Source of the DNA: CAMDMI01 sp044379485
Lineage (GTDB): Bacteria; Bacteroidota; Bacteroidia; Cytophagales; Flexibacteraceae
DNA: 64,000 bases
NCBI GenBank assembly: GCA_044379485.1
Contig: JBIPOE010000013.1
Coordinates: 4,210-68,209, forward strand
Reading direction: 5' to 3'
In this document: in pieces, positions 43,401-50,764 of the stretch
Layout: each line of letters starts with the position of its first letter
Numbering within the stretch: the stretch's first letter is position 1
The notes under the pieces: generated by a model
The model's database searches: none
The model's input: only the letters and a program-made list of their open reading frames with translations
What the model was told of the DNA's origin: nothing
Translations under genes and position numbers: made by a program

Positions 43401-45921
43401 TACACTTGCTGGGAGCGGTACATTTGAATTTGGTGGGACCACCAATGGAACCTTGTCCACACAAGCAACCTACAACAATGTGGAATTTACAGGAACTGCT
43501 ACCAAAAACCTTCCCAATTCCAATATTACCTTAAATGGAAACCTGACTTTAACTGCAGGTGTTTTGGCTAATCCAAGCAATAGAAATATCAGTTTGAATG
43601 GCAATTGGGTAAACAATGTTGGTCCGGCTGGATTTACAGCAGGCACAGGAACAGTGAATCTTGTGGGTGGAAGTCAAACCATAACTGGTTCTACCAATTT
43701 CTCTACACTGTCCACAACTTCTGCAGGAACAAAAACATTGACCAGTTCTATAACCGCAACCAACAACTTGACTTTGACAAATGGAATAATAACCACTGGT
43801 CTAAATCAAATTACTGTTAATGCCACAGCAAGTATAGCAGGTGGCTCATCTTCAAGTTATGTGAATGGAAATCTGAGAAGAGGAATACCGGCAGCTGCAA
43901 CGACTACCGTTTTCCAAATTGGAGATGCATCGGCTTATACGCCGGCAACCATTAATTATTCCGGAGCAACATTAGCAGGTGGATTTATTACAGCCAACAC
44001 CAGCAGTGGTGACCATCCTCAGGTCTACACCTCTGGTATAGACCAAACCAAATCGGCCAACCGGTATTGGACATTGACTAATTCAGGTGTTACAGGATTT
44101 ACAAGTTATAATGCAGATTTCAGTTATGTGGCTGGAGACCTGGATGTTTCTGCCAATCCACTTAACTTTATCGTGGCCCGTTACAGCGGAAGTGTTTGGA
44201 CCCAGCCTACAGTGGGAACGATAACTGGAAATTCAACACAAGGTATTTCCATTTCGGGTACAACTTTTGGTGATTTTCAGGTTGGCCAATCAGTAGGTGG
44301 AAAAATCTGGACCGGCGCCACCAATACAAACTGGAACATTGCAACCAACTGGATTCCAGCTTCTGTGCCGCTTTTGTCAGAAAATGCCATTATTGGAAAC
44401 GTGGTAAATCAACCCAACTTTCTGACAGGTGGAAATGGACAATGTAAAGATTTAATTCTGTTAGCCGGGGCAAATGTTACCATACCAACCGGGTATATTT
44501 TAACTGTTGAAGAAAACATAGATGCCGCAGGAAATACAATTGACGGTGTTGGTGAAATCAGAATCAATGGCCCATCCAGTACTTTAACTGGTAGCTTAAC
44601 CATCAATTCCAATCTAACCGTAAATGCATCAGCCACTTTGGTTTTGGGACCAGGATCAACTTTAAACCTGGGCAGAGACTTCACCATCAATGGTTCGGTT
44701 AATCCAAACAGTCTTCCAATCACTTTTACGGGTTCCAATAACTCTACAGTAACTGGCAACATTGGATTCTATGACCTTGTCGTGAATAAATCTACCAGTG
44801 CGGGATTTGTTCAATTGGGTTCTGATATTACAGTGGACAATCAAGTAAACATGCAAACTGGTGATATTGAATTGAATAACTTCGAATTGGATTTGGGTAC
44901 AACGGGAACATTGGTCAATGAAACTTCAGCCAATCGTGTGAATGGAATTACCGGAGGAACCATAAGATCAGTAAGAACATTAAATGCACCTTCATCGGTA
45001 AATGTGGGCGGCCTAGGTGCTGTGCTTTCTTCTGGTGTAAATTTAGGTTCGACCGAAGTGATCAGAAAACATGAACAGGCTGTAATCGGTGTAGGTTTGG
45101 GTACAAACAGACGATATGAAATTCATCCAACCAATAATTCTGCTCTTAACGCGACCTTGGTTTTCAATTACTTTGATGATGAATTAATCACACCAGAAGG
45201 AACCATTGATGAAGGAGAATTAAATCTATGGAGATTTAATGGAACCATTTGGGAGGAGCAGCCTGCTACTTTAGATATGGCTGCCAACACATTAACAAAA
45301 ACTGGTATTCCTCAATTTTCAGAATGGACATCAGGCTCATACCTGAACAATCCTCTCGATATTGATTTGGCTTTCTTCAATCTGAATTGCAAAGGGAAAA
45401 GTGGAACAGATTTTATATGGAAAACACTTAGAGAAAAAGATTCCAAGACGTTTACCCTTGAAGCTTCAGCCAATGGAAAAAATTGGGAGTACATTGCCAC
45501 TACCAATGCTGCTGGAAACTCAGGTGAGGAACGTTATTATAAAATAATGCTACCTAAAATTCCTTCTGGCTTTAACCAGGTTCGATTAACCATGATGGAT
45601 GGGACAGGCAAAAAAAATATTTTTAATTCACTTCCCCTTAATTGTAATCCGGAGATTCAAGTCTTTAATCCAACTGTTTATCCAAATCCTGGAAACGGAG
45701 ATTTCACTTTGGACCTTTCTGGTCTGACCGAAATGGTGTATTTAAGTGTTTTGAACATTTTTGGACAAGAGGTTGCTGGTCAGTTGAATAATGGTGCCAG
45801 AAACCAAAAAGTCAAACTTGATTTAAAAGGTTATCCAGCCGGAATTTACAGGCTTCAGATCTCATCTAAGCGGGAAACCGGTGAACCGATTTCCAAAAGT
45901 ATAAATCTGGTAATCAGATAG
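34468..45921 (+). CDS. Giant repeat-rich T9SS-exported surface protein
   Basis: A 3817-residue protein. The ATG at 34468 gives a clean signal peptide (KKRILFHKPHFLFSIPTLLI..., ending SQAFG); the frame extends 38 codons further upstream. The body is Thr/Ser/Asn/Gly-rich beta-helix-like sequence. Modules starting with a GxWxxxxTW pattern (GDWNTAGTW, GDWNTPATW, GNWDDANAW, TNWNIATNW) recur near residues 36, 1091, 1965, 2873 and 3279, each region ending with a related segment before the next. Near the N-terminus, three 120-residue repeats run in tandem. The last 85 or so residues (VYPNPGNGDFTLDLSGL ... PAGIYRLQISSK) form a T9SS type A sorting domain. It is probably a surface adhesin or matrix protein; no catalytic domain is evident. 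A strong terminator follows. Confidence 0.9.
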   Translation: MKKRILFHKPHFLFSIPTLLIFSFLLFAGSQAFGVVKTTASSGTWAAITWSPAGLPVAGDDIVIAHNVTAGPAVGITNFASFTVNSGVTFTHTNTAITITGDLTVNGVYQINNQNFTVNGATTVSSTGSLNDNNHTGANRFDGLVTINASGVFSSAVTSTYEFRNGILHNGATCSLTGGGTISFTTNSQSISGGSAVILNIVSITNTLSLTNTNSVTCNGAVTVSGSLNLNTASFTANTTTTLSGTGSIVDDNNAGSNLFIGQVTVPAGCSFSSSNNSTYTFRGGITHNGTTFSLTGTGQISFTTNAQNITGASAVTLNNVASSINLTLTNTNAVTFSGAVTLTAGALNLNVNNFTAGSTLALSGTATLVDNSNTGSNIFVDQVNVGVGCSFSSGNSSPFEFRNGISHSGTTFSLTAPTVTFSTNNQALNGTSAYTINTISVANITLTNNGTLTVANACDGTTGGSNFTNGTNANLTYNGSASLMGTGSLTANSSGNSVTYSGAAQGIRSTATGYFNLTTGGSAAKTIFQNLIVANVLTIGNGTTFRGSTFNVTTTTMTLNGNGIFSKSGAGSILVSGAVTLNGTSNINSMTGNPTWEFESGITQNSTAASNLGTGQVLFSTNNQSINGTGSGAITFGGNVLVGDDGLGNGIVLTNTRNITITGTLNGTLGTSQLVNDVNASLSLASSTTPFGTGSLVASSSGNTVTFSSGSNQTIPDNTYHNIIINGAGTKTIGDITVNGNFTQSTGTISSTTGTQTFATATVCTLSVNASGPLNNIVLNKSGGLFNLNSSLTVTNGISVNGGSLVYIGTARTLTINGDLNGAGTINMSALAGHRLVLNGQLNSIGTLTTIAGNTVSYTRAGDQSVFASPNYANLTVGGSGIKTIGGNVNASGAVTFSASVLLSLSNFNFTLGTAGTLVSSAGAFGLTKMIVTDGSGLFTKQGTTAANFSAFVTQTPAASGLIPLGTTGFYSPMNISSLAATVAGTGTITVRAVAAKQPNVPYFNNALVKYWEVASTNLSAITANMAFTFSAGEVIGSVGFYVPRVWDGSTLSAVAGGSAPGSNPFSTTGTTFLTGSWTAIDPTVRNAFYSYISGDWNTAGTWTTDPSGTTLINSAVPTVGDQVFILNGRTVTNAASGLTTASLTIENGAVLDIAATTGHNFGPVTGSGLYRQSSITLPTANFTNFCASTGGTFEYYNLPAGVNELDSTLTTYNNLLITNSTGTNFTIALDTNMTLNGNFTSSRTGAGRAAFVIGNTATARTVNITGNINVGTGTTFKVGRFNAAHTINLFGNLTNSDSLFLTNATVAYTLPTNGYATINFRGITTNTAVTSNTGSFTRFDNFIVIKNTGFELFVTAAAGATPTFWSNAKTIDVTTGTLRLGPNVVVDRMISGGGNYDLGSSTTIPTFWIDGATVTFGPGLAIVPYGTLRVSAGTLNVAAGQGGIVLRETGQLQIEGTGTVNAWMFRTSTTATTHRGAFNQTGGTFNLSGINGGINHYSIFTLPYPDNVFRMTGGTINITKVFTGGITPNGGIQIASSLGNYEVTGGTINVTVGAGINFDISSSSPLYDLTISKSAGAASSARLTSIPWSYDGSGGNTVTYPAQPLVILNDFTVNGTNSPVFDALNANVFVRGNFLLSNGGTYQSTTNTLTFDGASNQSFTVNGSLNTGLSSLAINKSSSTLTVAGTAATITVRAGLNISNGTLADGGKTINVAGDILNNGIHSGAGKIALNSAIAAQTISGTLNSIFGNLDFSNTNGAVGSTQITVSSNLQINGNLALTTDRVANIGNKQITLPASSNITGTFSINRHIKTNGLRSDGGIKKTYSSTAAITFPLGYGINYSPATIQFSATPTTWGDLTVRPVGTKQLYVTDPNCFDLYWKLETSGFTGIPANSVNYTFNYGNLTDDVTYIPAFYDQLAIAYTTISDVTQVNETTNNISFTGVSYTDGDFTAGNPAAFGIVTPYYSRTNGDWNTPATWSNVGFGGAASASIPASNSPVLIGDGGLFNHTVTITTNSTVSGSLIVDAGSTLDCQTTTGNNFGAIPYATAGGSGTIRISSASATAEFPAGDFGLFFQSTGGTCEYYSTGVQNFTLPGSTASPTVISIDTYRNLVLAPGSGRIIEFPNKDLEIYEDVTVNGNSTGIAGVLQNSARIIKINDDLNITNGILEVGGAASHIVRVTNNTTINSSGTLQTSSTGSNNHSIRLGGNLFNEGNIDLNNASTANLLFQGTGSRVWNGANGSANVDLFTLTINKGTSAATELEITTLGTFTVPSNNWLTLTNGNLKWSKAGTITLTNAVGDFTIPSSTALTLNNTGLTVNVNQVNSSDADVILLGKLSILNGTMNIGNIANNQHNDLEVGAAGIPEFDISGTGVLNVNGQIRRSLVVQFGSLKYSQSGNSTVLVRGKNPNAALSLSHDRGKFEILNAGSEFNMSGNSILTIDRNGSPSGVYYDIFIEPATFNITGGEIRVGTTSTPAAQTFFISSTAQLWNLSLDGTTNAKTLTLVGDPISIQKNLRIEGNSIFVANSLDVTIGGDLVNQNTTATGGLSNGGFQPTSATQVTTFNSATANQNITGTGANLTNFAVLTIANTFSGGSVTLGTNSAVRVAGQLNINTGTLNTGTNLLTALNNVVNNGGHTSSGPGFLVFGGASAQAIQSGSTASFGSVRVSNSAGVNAESPVNISGTLNLPNGILYLNSNLLSLGVTASVTGAFSSSNMIRLNGVTSDGGVQKSYPASASDFTFPIGTTLKYTPARFNVTSNSVAGTINIKPVNVEHPATTDVLDLQLDYYWRVNSTGFNGSTVVNHTYNYEPLDVNGTEASYVTGRFFGSLWAPTLGIPATVDASNDRFTLTGVNYFDGDYTAGENTEFNIITTFYSRNATLGGNWDDANAWSVDAILQHAGAAAPTFPNFNQAVIASGHTVNANGNGRNAVSVVVNGTLNLANSIAHNYGDVTGTGRIQQTATAGNQYIFPGGNYALFTLAGSGTFEFGGTTNGTLSTQATYNNVEFTGTATKNLPNSNITLNGNLTLTAGVLANPSNRNISLNGNWVNNVGPAGFTAGTGTVNLVGGSQTITGSTNFSTLSTTSAGTKTLTSSITATNNLTLTNGIITTGLNQITVNATASIAGGSSSSYVNGNLRRGIPAAATTTVFQIGDASAYTPATINYSGATLAGGFITANTSSGDHPQVYTSGIDQTKSANRYWTLTNSGVTGFTSYNADFSYVAGDLDVSANPLNFIVARYSGSVWTQPTVGTITGNSTQGISISGTTFGDFQVGQSVGGKIWTGATNTNWNIATNWIPASVPLLSENAIIGNVVNQPNFLTGGNGQCKDLILLAGANVTIPTGYILTVEENIDAAGNTIDGVGEIRINGPSSTLTGSLTINSNLTVNASATLVLGPGSTLNLGRDFTINGSVNPNSLPITFTGSNNSTVTGNIGFYDLVVNKSTSAGFVQLGSDITVDNQVNMQTGDIELNNFELDLGTTGTLVNETSANRVNGITGGTIRSVRTLNAPSSVNVGGLGAVLSSGVNLGSTEVIRKHEQAVIGVGLGTNRRYEIHPTNNSALNATLVFNYFDDELITPEGTIDEGELNLWRFNGTIWEEQPATLDMAANTLTKTGIPQFSEWTSGSYLNNPLDIDLAFFNLNCKGKSGTDFIWKTLREKDSKTFTLEASANGKNWEYIATTNAAGNSGEERYYKIMLPKIPSGFNQVRLTMMDGTGKKNIFNSLPLNCNPEIQVFNPTVYPNPGNGDFTLDLSGLTEMVYLSVLNIFGQEVAGQLNNGARNQKVKLDLKGYPAGIYRLQISSKRETGEPISKSINLVIR
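34830..35830 (+). repeat. Tandem 120-residue repeats inside the giant gene
   Basis: Three consecutive units begin near 34830, 35188 and 35548, so the period is 358-360 bases. Shared protein pattern: SGTGS..DDNN.GSN.F, CSFSS.N, FRNGI.H.GTTFSLT, FTTN.Q.I.G. The third unit is more divergent toward its end. Confidence 0.75.
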
Positions 45922-45922
45922 A

Positions 45923-45955
45923 AAAAAACCCTCGCCAAAAACGAGGGTTTTTTTT
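45923..45955 (+). terminator. Bidirectional rho-independent terminator after the giant gene
   Basis: AAAAAACCCTCG, loop CCAAAAA, CGAGGGTTTTTTTTT: a 12-bp stem followed by a T-run, two bases after the stop codon. Confidence 0.93.
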
Positions 45956-46015
45956 TAACTTCTTAGAAACCTCAGTTTAACATCATTTCTTTGCGGATTA
46001 AATAGTTGTATCGTT

Positions 46016-47284
46016 TTGATAAGAATATTCAAGTTTGGTGGGGCATCTGTAAAAGATGCAAATGGTATTAGAAATGCAAGCAAAATAATTCAGAATCAAG
46101 GTCAGGAAAACAATCTGGTAGTTGTGGTTTCTGCTATGGGCAAAACAACAAATGCCCTCGAGATTTTATTTGAAAAGGCCTGGAATAGTGAGCTTTATGA
46201 AAAGGAATTTAATGATTTAAAGTTATACCATGAAACCATTGTAAGCGATCTTTTTGGAATTGGGGATGTAGATTCTACCGATGCTTTGTCCAGATATTTT
46301 ACCAGATTGGACTTTCAACTCATTCATTCAAAAGGCATTGATTTTGATTTGGGATATGACCAGGTTGTAACTTTTGGAGAATATCTATCTACCTTAATTT
46401 TGTCCTTGTATCTCCGGAAAAAGGGTGTAAGTGTGAATTTGCAAAACGCCAGATTTCTTATTCATACCGATATGACATGGCGTGAAGGTTTGGTTCAAAT
46501 GGATGAAACCATTTCAAGCATTCGAAAAAATCTTGAGCCATTATTAAAAAAGGGAATAGTCATTACCCAAGGCTTTATAGGTGGTGCAAAAAACGGGCTC
46601 TTAACAACTTTGGGAAGAGAAGGCTCAGATTATACCGCAGCTTTACTAGGTCATTGCCTCAATGCAGAATCAGTAACAATCTGGAAGGACGTTCCCGGAG
46701 TTTTAAATGCTGATCCAAAGTGGTTGCAAGGCGCAGTTTTATTACCAAATTTAAGCTACCAGGATGCTGCCGAACTCACCTATTATGGAGCAACGGTTAT
46801 CCATCCAAAAACAATCAGGCCTTTGGCGCAAAAAGGAATTCCTCTTTTTGTTCGTAGTTTTCTGGATCCTGAAAAATATGGTACACGCATTGGTTCAGAA
46901 AATTTCCATTGGTCTGAACCAGCTTTTATTGTAAAGAAAAAACAAACCTTGGCCTCGTTTACTTCTAAGGATTTCTCCTTTATGGATGAAAAAAATATTA
47001 CAGAGGTGCTTCACGCCTTTAATCAGGAAAATTTAAAAATCCAGATGCTCCAGATTTCCGCAACAAGCATTTCAGTTGTTTCGGAGATAAAAAAAGAATC
47101 GCTTGAGCTAATAACCAGACATTTAGCTGCTCAATATTCTATACTTCACAACGACAACCTTACACTCATAACCATTAAAAATTATAGCCAGGAAGCGATA
47201 AATTTCGTTAAAGGTGACAATACCAGTATCTTAGATCAACGATCTCGTAACACATGCCAGTTGTTGATCCGATCAGATACCTAA
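46016..47284 (+). CDS. lysC: Aspartate kinase
   Basis: A 422-residue amino-acid kinase that phosphorylates aspartate, the first step to lysine, threonine and methionine. KFGGASVKDANGI is at the start, VVVSAMGKTTNALE follows, and then FIGGAKNGLLTTLGREGSDYTAALLGHCLNAESVTIWKDV..., the conserved substrate-binding region. The C-terminal 100 residues hold ACT-type regulatory sequence. It uses a TTG start. It is followed 12 bases later by a response regulator gene, probably in the same operon. Confidence 0.93.
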   Translation: MIRIFKFGGASVKDANGIRNASKIIQNQGQENNLVVVVSAMGKTTNALEILFEKAWNSELYEKEFNDLKLYHETIVSDLFGIGDVDSTDALSRYFTRLDFQLIHSKGIDFDLGYDQVVTFGEYLSTLILSLYLRKKGVSVNLQNARFLIHTDMTWREGLVQMDETISSIRKNLEPLLKKGIVITQGFIGGAKNGLLTTLGREGSDYTAALLGHCLNAESVTIWKDVPGVLNADPKWLQGAVLLPNLSYQDAAELTYYGATVIHPKTIRPLAQKGIPLFVRSFLDPEKYGTRIGSENFHWSEPAFIVKKKQTLASFTSKDFSFMDEKNITEVLHAFNQENLKIQMLQISATSISVVSEIKKESLELITRHLAAQYSILHNDNLTLITIKNYSQEAINFVKGDNTSILDQRSRNTCQLLIRSDT

Positions 47285-47295
47285 AACCAACCTCC

Positions 47296-47685
47296 ATGAA
47301 TACGCAAATTGACATAAATGTGCTACTCGTCGAGGATGAGTATATCAACGCCTGGGCCTTGTCCAATGCTTTAAAACCGCACTGTAAAGTTCGCCATGCT
47401 GCTACAAGAGATGAGGCTTTATATTGGATTCAAAGGGAGACTTTTAATTTTGTTTTATTGGATATTCACCTCGGTCAGTTTAGTGAAGCTGGTATTGAAA
47501 TTCTGCCTAAAATTAAAGAAGTTCAACCCGATTGTAAAGTAATTGCCACAACTGGTTACGGTACACAAAAGGACGAGAACCGATTTTTATCACTTGGTTT
47601 TGATTCCTTTTATGCCAAACCAGTAGATGAACAAAGAATGATTGAAGAAATTCAAGGATTTCGCACAAGGTTGGAAGTGGCCTAA
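47296..47685 (+). CDS. Single-domain response regulator
   Basis: A 129-residue receiver domain without an output domain. The acidic pair is at E13-D14 (LLVEDEYINAW), the phosphoacceptor is Asp56 (FVLLDIHLG), the conserved Thr is in ATTGYG (T85/T86) and the Lys in FYAKPVD (K108). The ATG at 47296 is preferred; the open frame starts at 47254 but that would overlap lysC. Stand-alone receivers act by binding partner proteins or in phosphorelays. No histidine kinase is adjacent. Cotranscription with lysC is likely from the 11-base spacing. Confidence 0.9.
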   Translation: MNTQIDINVLLVEDEYINAWALSNALKPHCKVRHAATRDEALYWIQRETFNFVLLDIHLGQFSEAGIEILPKIKEVQPDCKVIATTGYGTQKDENRFLSLGFDSFYAKPVDEQRMIEEIQGFRTRLEVA

Positions 47686-47801
47686 AATAAGATGAGCGGT
47701 TTTAAATAGGCTGATAATGCCCATTTAGAAATATTTCGATCAGATTTTAGGTCAAACATATTCCTGAAAAACAAAATACCAGTGTTTTCTAAAGTATGAA
47801 T

Positions 47802-48368
47802 TTAAACACCCAACTTCCTTCCTGCCATCAACAATCCTGCGATACTTAGTGAGTCAGAAATTTCTCCCCTTTCAATCATGGCGATTGCTTCAACTAAAGG
47901 AAGCTTCCAAATGGCAAGTTCTTCAGTTTCTTCCGGTTCTGATTGGCCTTGTTTCAAATTTCGGGCCATGTAAATAAAACCAGACTCATCCGTAACAGAG
48001 TTTGAAGTATGAATGGGCGTCAGAAAGGACCATTCAGCTGCCTCCAAACCTGTTTCTTCAAGAAGTTCTCGTTTGGCAGTTTCAAGAGGCTCCTCCCCTA
48101 TCGGTCCACCTCCTTCAGGGATTTCCCAACTATATTGATTCAAGGTATATCGATATTGGCCAACTAAATAGGTATTCAATTCATCATCAACAGGCACTAT
48201 GCCAATGGCAAGGTTTTTAAAAGAAACCACACCATAAATGCCTTTGCCCCCCTTAGGATTTAATACTTCTCTATGGCTAATTGAAATCCAGGGATTAGAA
48301 TATACTTCATTGATAATCAATGTCTCCCAGGGATTTCTATTTTTATCTACTTTTCCTGATTGATCCAT
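47802..48368 (-). CDS. Nudix hydrolase, ADP-sugar pyrophosphatase type
   Basis: A 188-residue Nudix protein. The Nudix box (GX5EX7REUXEEXGU) is at residues 87-109 with RELLEETGLEA. The start YGVVSFKNLAIGIVPVDDEL and QYRYTLNQYSWEIPEGG resemble ADP-ribose/ADP-sugar pyrophosphatases (NUDT5/NudF type). It hydrolyses nucleoside-diphosphate sugars, using Mg2+. Its start overlaps the end of menD by 22 bases, so the two are translated from one mRNA. Confidence 0.92.
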   Translation of the reverse strand: MDQSGKVDKNRNPWETLIINEVYSNPWISISHREVLNPKGGKGIYGVVSFKNLAIGIVPVDDELNTYLVGQYRYTLNQYSWEIPEGGGPIGEEPLETAKRELLEETGLEAAEWSFLTPIHTSNSVTDESGFIYMARNLKQGQSEPEETEELAIWKLPLVEAIAMIERGEISDSLSIAGLLMAGRKLGV

Positions 48369-50056
48369 TTTTTAATACTTTTAACAACTGTTGCGTTTTG
48401 GTATTTATCTGTTTTGCATTCCATTAAGGACGCATTTTTACTCTTCATAAAGGAAGAAAATTGATTTTCCAGTTGAGCAAAATCTTCTGAAATCCAATAG
48501 TCAAGACCAGCATCTTCAGCTGTTTTCCTGGCAGACAAATGCTGGTGCATTTCAAAAAGCGATTCCAATTCCGGCACTTGAGACGATCCTGGTATAATTC
48601 TAAAAATGTTGCCTCCTCCATTGTTGAGTACAAAAAACTTAAGGTTAGAGGGGATTTTATCATTCCAGATTCCATTTCGGTCATAAAAAAAACTCATATC
48701 TCCTACCAAACAAATGACTGGCAAATCTGGATTTCCAATTGCCAAACCTACTGAGGTAGAAACACAACCATCGATGCCGGAAGTACCTCTGTTGGCAAAA
48801 ATCTGGTGTCCGTTTTTTAGTTCCCCGGCAAACCAATTCGCATATCGAATAGGCATACTGTTTCCTAAAAACAAAACAGCTTTCTCTGGAAGGTTTTGCA
48901 TCAGCATTCCAACAGCCTTAAAATCAGACCATTCACAAGCTGTATAAAATTGTTTTACATCTTTATCAGCCTGTTCATCTGCAAACATCCACCTTTTGTT
49001 AAAAATACTTGCAACCGAATCTGGTTTATAGTTTGAGAAAAAAGCGCCCTCTCCAAGTTTGGTAATCACCCACTCAGGATCGGCGTGAATCAAACTGGTA
49101 ATACTTGAATATGGATCTGCTGGAAATCCGGATTCCTGAATATGCCAATGTGTTTCGGGCTTCAGATTCTTTGAAAACTGCTTTATCGACTTCGATAAAA
49201 TTCCATTTCCAATAGTTATAATCAAATCCGGACCTATTTCCTTGTTTTCCCAAAAAGCCTTTGGAAAGGAATCTGCATTAGAGATTAATCCCTGAAATTC
49301 CTTTAAGTTATGTAAACAGTCTCCCAAAACAGGCACCTGCCCATATTCTGATAAGGCTTTTAAGGCATTTCGGAGAGCCCAATTGGGATTCATTTGACCT
49401 ACAATAACCAGTCGTTTTTCGGTCTTATTCCAGGTTTCGATCAAGCTGCTTAGGACATATCGATCCAATTCCTTCCTGCTGGAAACCACTTTGAAATTAT
49501 TTTCAGGCCCGGTAAAGTTTATTTCACCTTCCGGATACAAAGGCTCTCTTAAGGGAACGTTTATGTGAACTGGCCCTTTTGGAAATTGGTCGGCCTCTAA
49601 CCAAGCTTGGTTGAGAATTCTTTTGGTATGTAGTCCTGCTTCAGCTGATGGATCAAGGGAAGGTAAAACGGAAGAAAATTTGGTATGTGCCTGAAAAAGA
49701 AAATTTTGCCTGATAGACTGACCTTCATTTTGATCAATCAACTCTGGAGGCCTATCGGCAGTTATGACAAAAAGGGGAACATTCTGGTAAAACGCTTCTG
49801 CAATTGCAGGCCCATAGTTAAGTACAGCAGTGCCAGAGGTGCATAAAAGACCTACGGGCTTTTGGATGGACAAACTTAAGCCTAGGGCAATAAATCCAGC
49901 CGAGCGTTCGTCCATTGCTGTGTGAAGAGTTATGCCACCGATTCTATGCAATGCCAACAAAATGGGTGCGGACCTTGAACCAGGTGAAACTACAAAATGA
50001 AATAGCCCGACTTCCTTGCAGAATCGGGCCAGTTGTAATACTGAATTTGGAATCAT
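48347..50056 (-). CDS. menD: MenD, 2-succinyl-5-enolpyruvyl-6-hydroxy-3-cyclohexene-1-carboxylate synthase
   Basis: A 569-residue thiamine-diphosphate enzyme of menaquinone synthesis that joins isochorismate with 2-oxoglutarate. Motifs: FVVSPGSRSAPILLALHR, HTAMDERSAGFIALGLS, TSGTAVLNYGPAIAEAFY, VITADRPPELIDQNEGQSI (PPEL typical of MenD), ANRGTSGIDGCVSTSVGLA and the ThDP/Mg site GDMSFFYDRNGIWND. Length is normal. The other men genes are not in view except for a UbiA-type prenyltransferase 1.7 kb away. It overlaps the Nudix gene. Confidence 0.96.
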   Translation of the reverse strand: MIPNSVLQLARFCKEVGLFHFVVSPGSRSAPILLALHRIGGITLHTAMDERSAGFIALGLSLSIQKPVGLLCTSGTAVLNYGPAIAEAFYQNVPLFVITADRPPELIDQNEGQSIRQNFLFQAHTKFSSVLPSLDPSAEAGLHTKRILNQAWLEADQFPKGPVHINVPLREPLYPEGEINFTGPENNFKVVSSRKELDRYVLSSLIETWNKTEKRLVIVGQMNPNWALRNALKALSEYGQVPVLGDCLHNLKEFQGLISNADSFPKAFWENKEIGPDLIITIGNGILSKSIKQFSKNLKPETHWHIQESGFPADPYSSITSLIHADPEWVITKLGEGAFFSNYKPDSVASIFNKRWMFADEQADKDVKQFYTACEWSDFKAVGMLMQNLPEKAVLFLGNSMPIRYANWFAGELKNGHQIFANRGTSGIDGCVSTSVGLAIGNPDLPVICLVGDMSFFYDRNGIWNDKIPSNLKFFVLNNGGGNIFRIIPGSSQVPELESLFEMHQHLSARKTAEDAGLDYWISEDFAQLENQFSSFMKSKNASLMECKTDKYQNATVVKSIKKWINQEK

Positions 50057-50092
50057 ATTTTGCAGACGAATGGACTATTGGTCAACCGTCAA

Positions 50093-50635
50093 CTAATTTT
50101 TCCCCCTAGCTGTTTTTTTGTTTTTCTTAGAGTCCTCATTATCATCATCTTCCTCCTCTTCATCGTTTGGAATAGGCATTACTTTTGACTCCTTAAAGGT
50201 AGATAAAATAACGGTGGATTGTGTATTGTCAATTTCAGGAATCTCATTTATAACCTCAACCAAAAGCTTTTGATAACTTGCTATATCCTTTGAAACTACC
50301 TTTAAAATAAAATCTCCCTGACCTGTTATGTGATGACATTCAACTACTTCAGGAATTTCAATAATTTGTCGCACAAAATCATCAACTATTCCTTTTCTAT
50401 GGCCAACTAGCGCAACATGAACAAACGTAGAAACACCAAGGCCAATTTCCTGCTTACTGAGATGGGCATGGTAACTTTCAATTACGCCATTCTTTTCAAG
50501 CTTTTTAACACGCTCCAGTGTTGGTGCAGGCGAAAGACCAACTTCTATTGAAAGTTGAGCATTTGTGATTTTTCCGTTGTCCTGAAGGATGCCTAAAATT
50601 TTCCGATCAATGGGATCGAATTGCGGGGAATTCAT
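50093..50635 (-). CDS. Lrp/AsnC-family transcriptional regulator
   Basis: A 180-residue regulator: N-terminal winged helix-turn-helix (about 5-60, DRKILGILQDNGKITNAQLS, GLSPAPTLERVKKLEKNGVI) and a RAM/AsnC ligand-binding domain (about 70-150, VALVGHRKGIVDD, VVECHHITGQGDFILKVVSKD). The C-terminal 25 residues are an unusual stretch of acidic then basic residues (EEEEDDDNEDSKKNKKTARG). Lrp proteins bind amino acids and control metabolic genes. Divergent or nearby metabolic genes (transketolase, menD) may be targets; this is not shown by the sequence. Confidence 0.92.
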   Translation of the reverse strand: MNSPQFDPIDRKILGILQDNGKITNAQLSIEVGLSPAPTLERVKKLEKNGVIESYHAHLSKQEIGLGVSTFVHVALVGHRKGIVDDFVRQIIEIPEVVECHHITGQGDFILKVVSKDIASYQKLLVEVINEIPEIDNTQSTVILSTFKESKVMPIPNDEEEEDDDNEDSKKNKKTARGKN

Positions 50636-50764
50636 TGTTTGATTTCTAATTAAGGGCGAAACTAAATTTATAAGAAAGCTTTGCCAAATAAAATTTTATT
50701 TTTTTATATTAATTCAGAATAATAATTGCCAATTACTTGTTTTTCAAGTAAAACCAATGGCTGC

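Noticed and set aside
34557..44856. Many 60-140-codon antisense frames inside the giant gene
   Set aside because: Repetitive Thr/Asn/Gly codons leave open reverse frames; none shows a domain.
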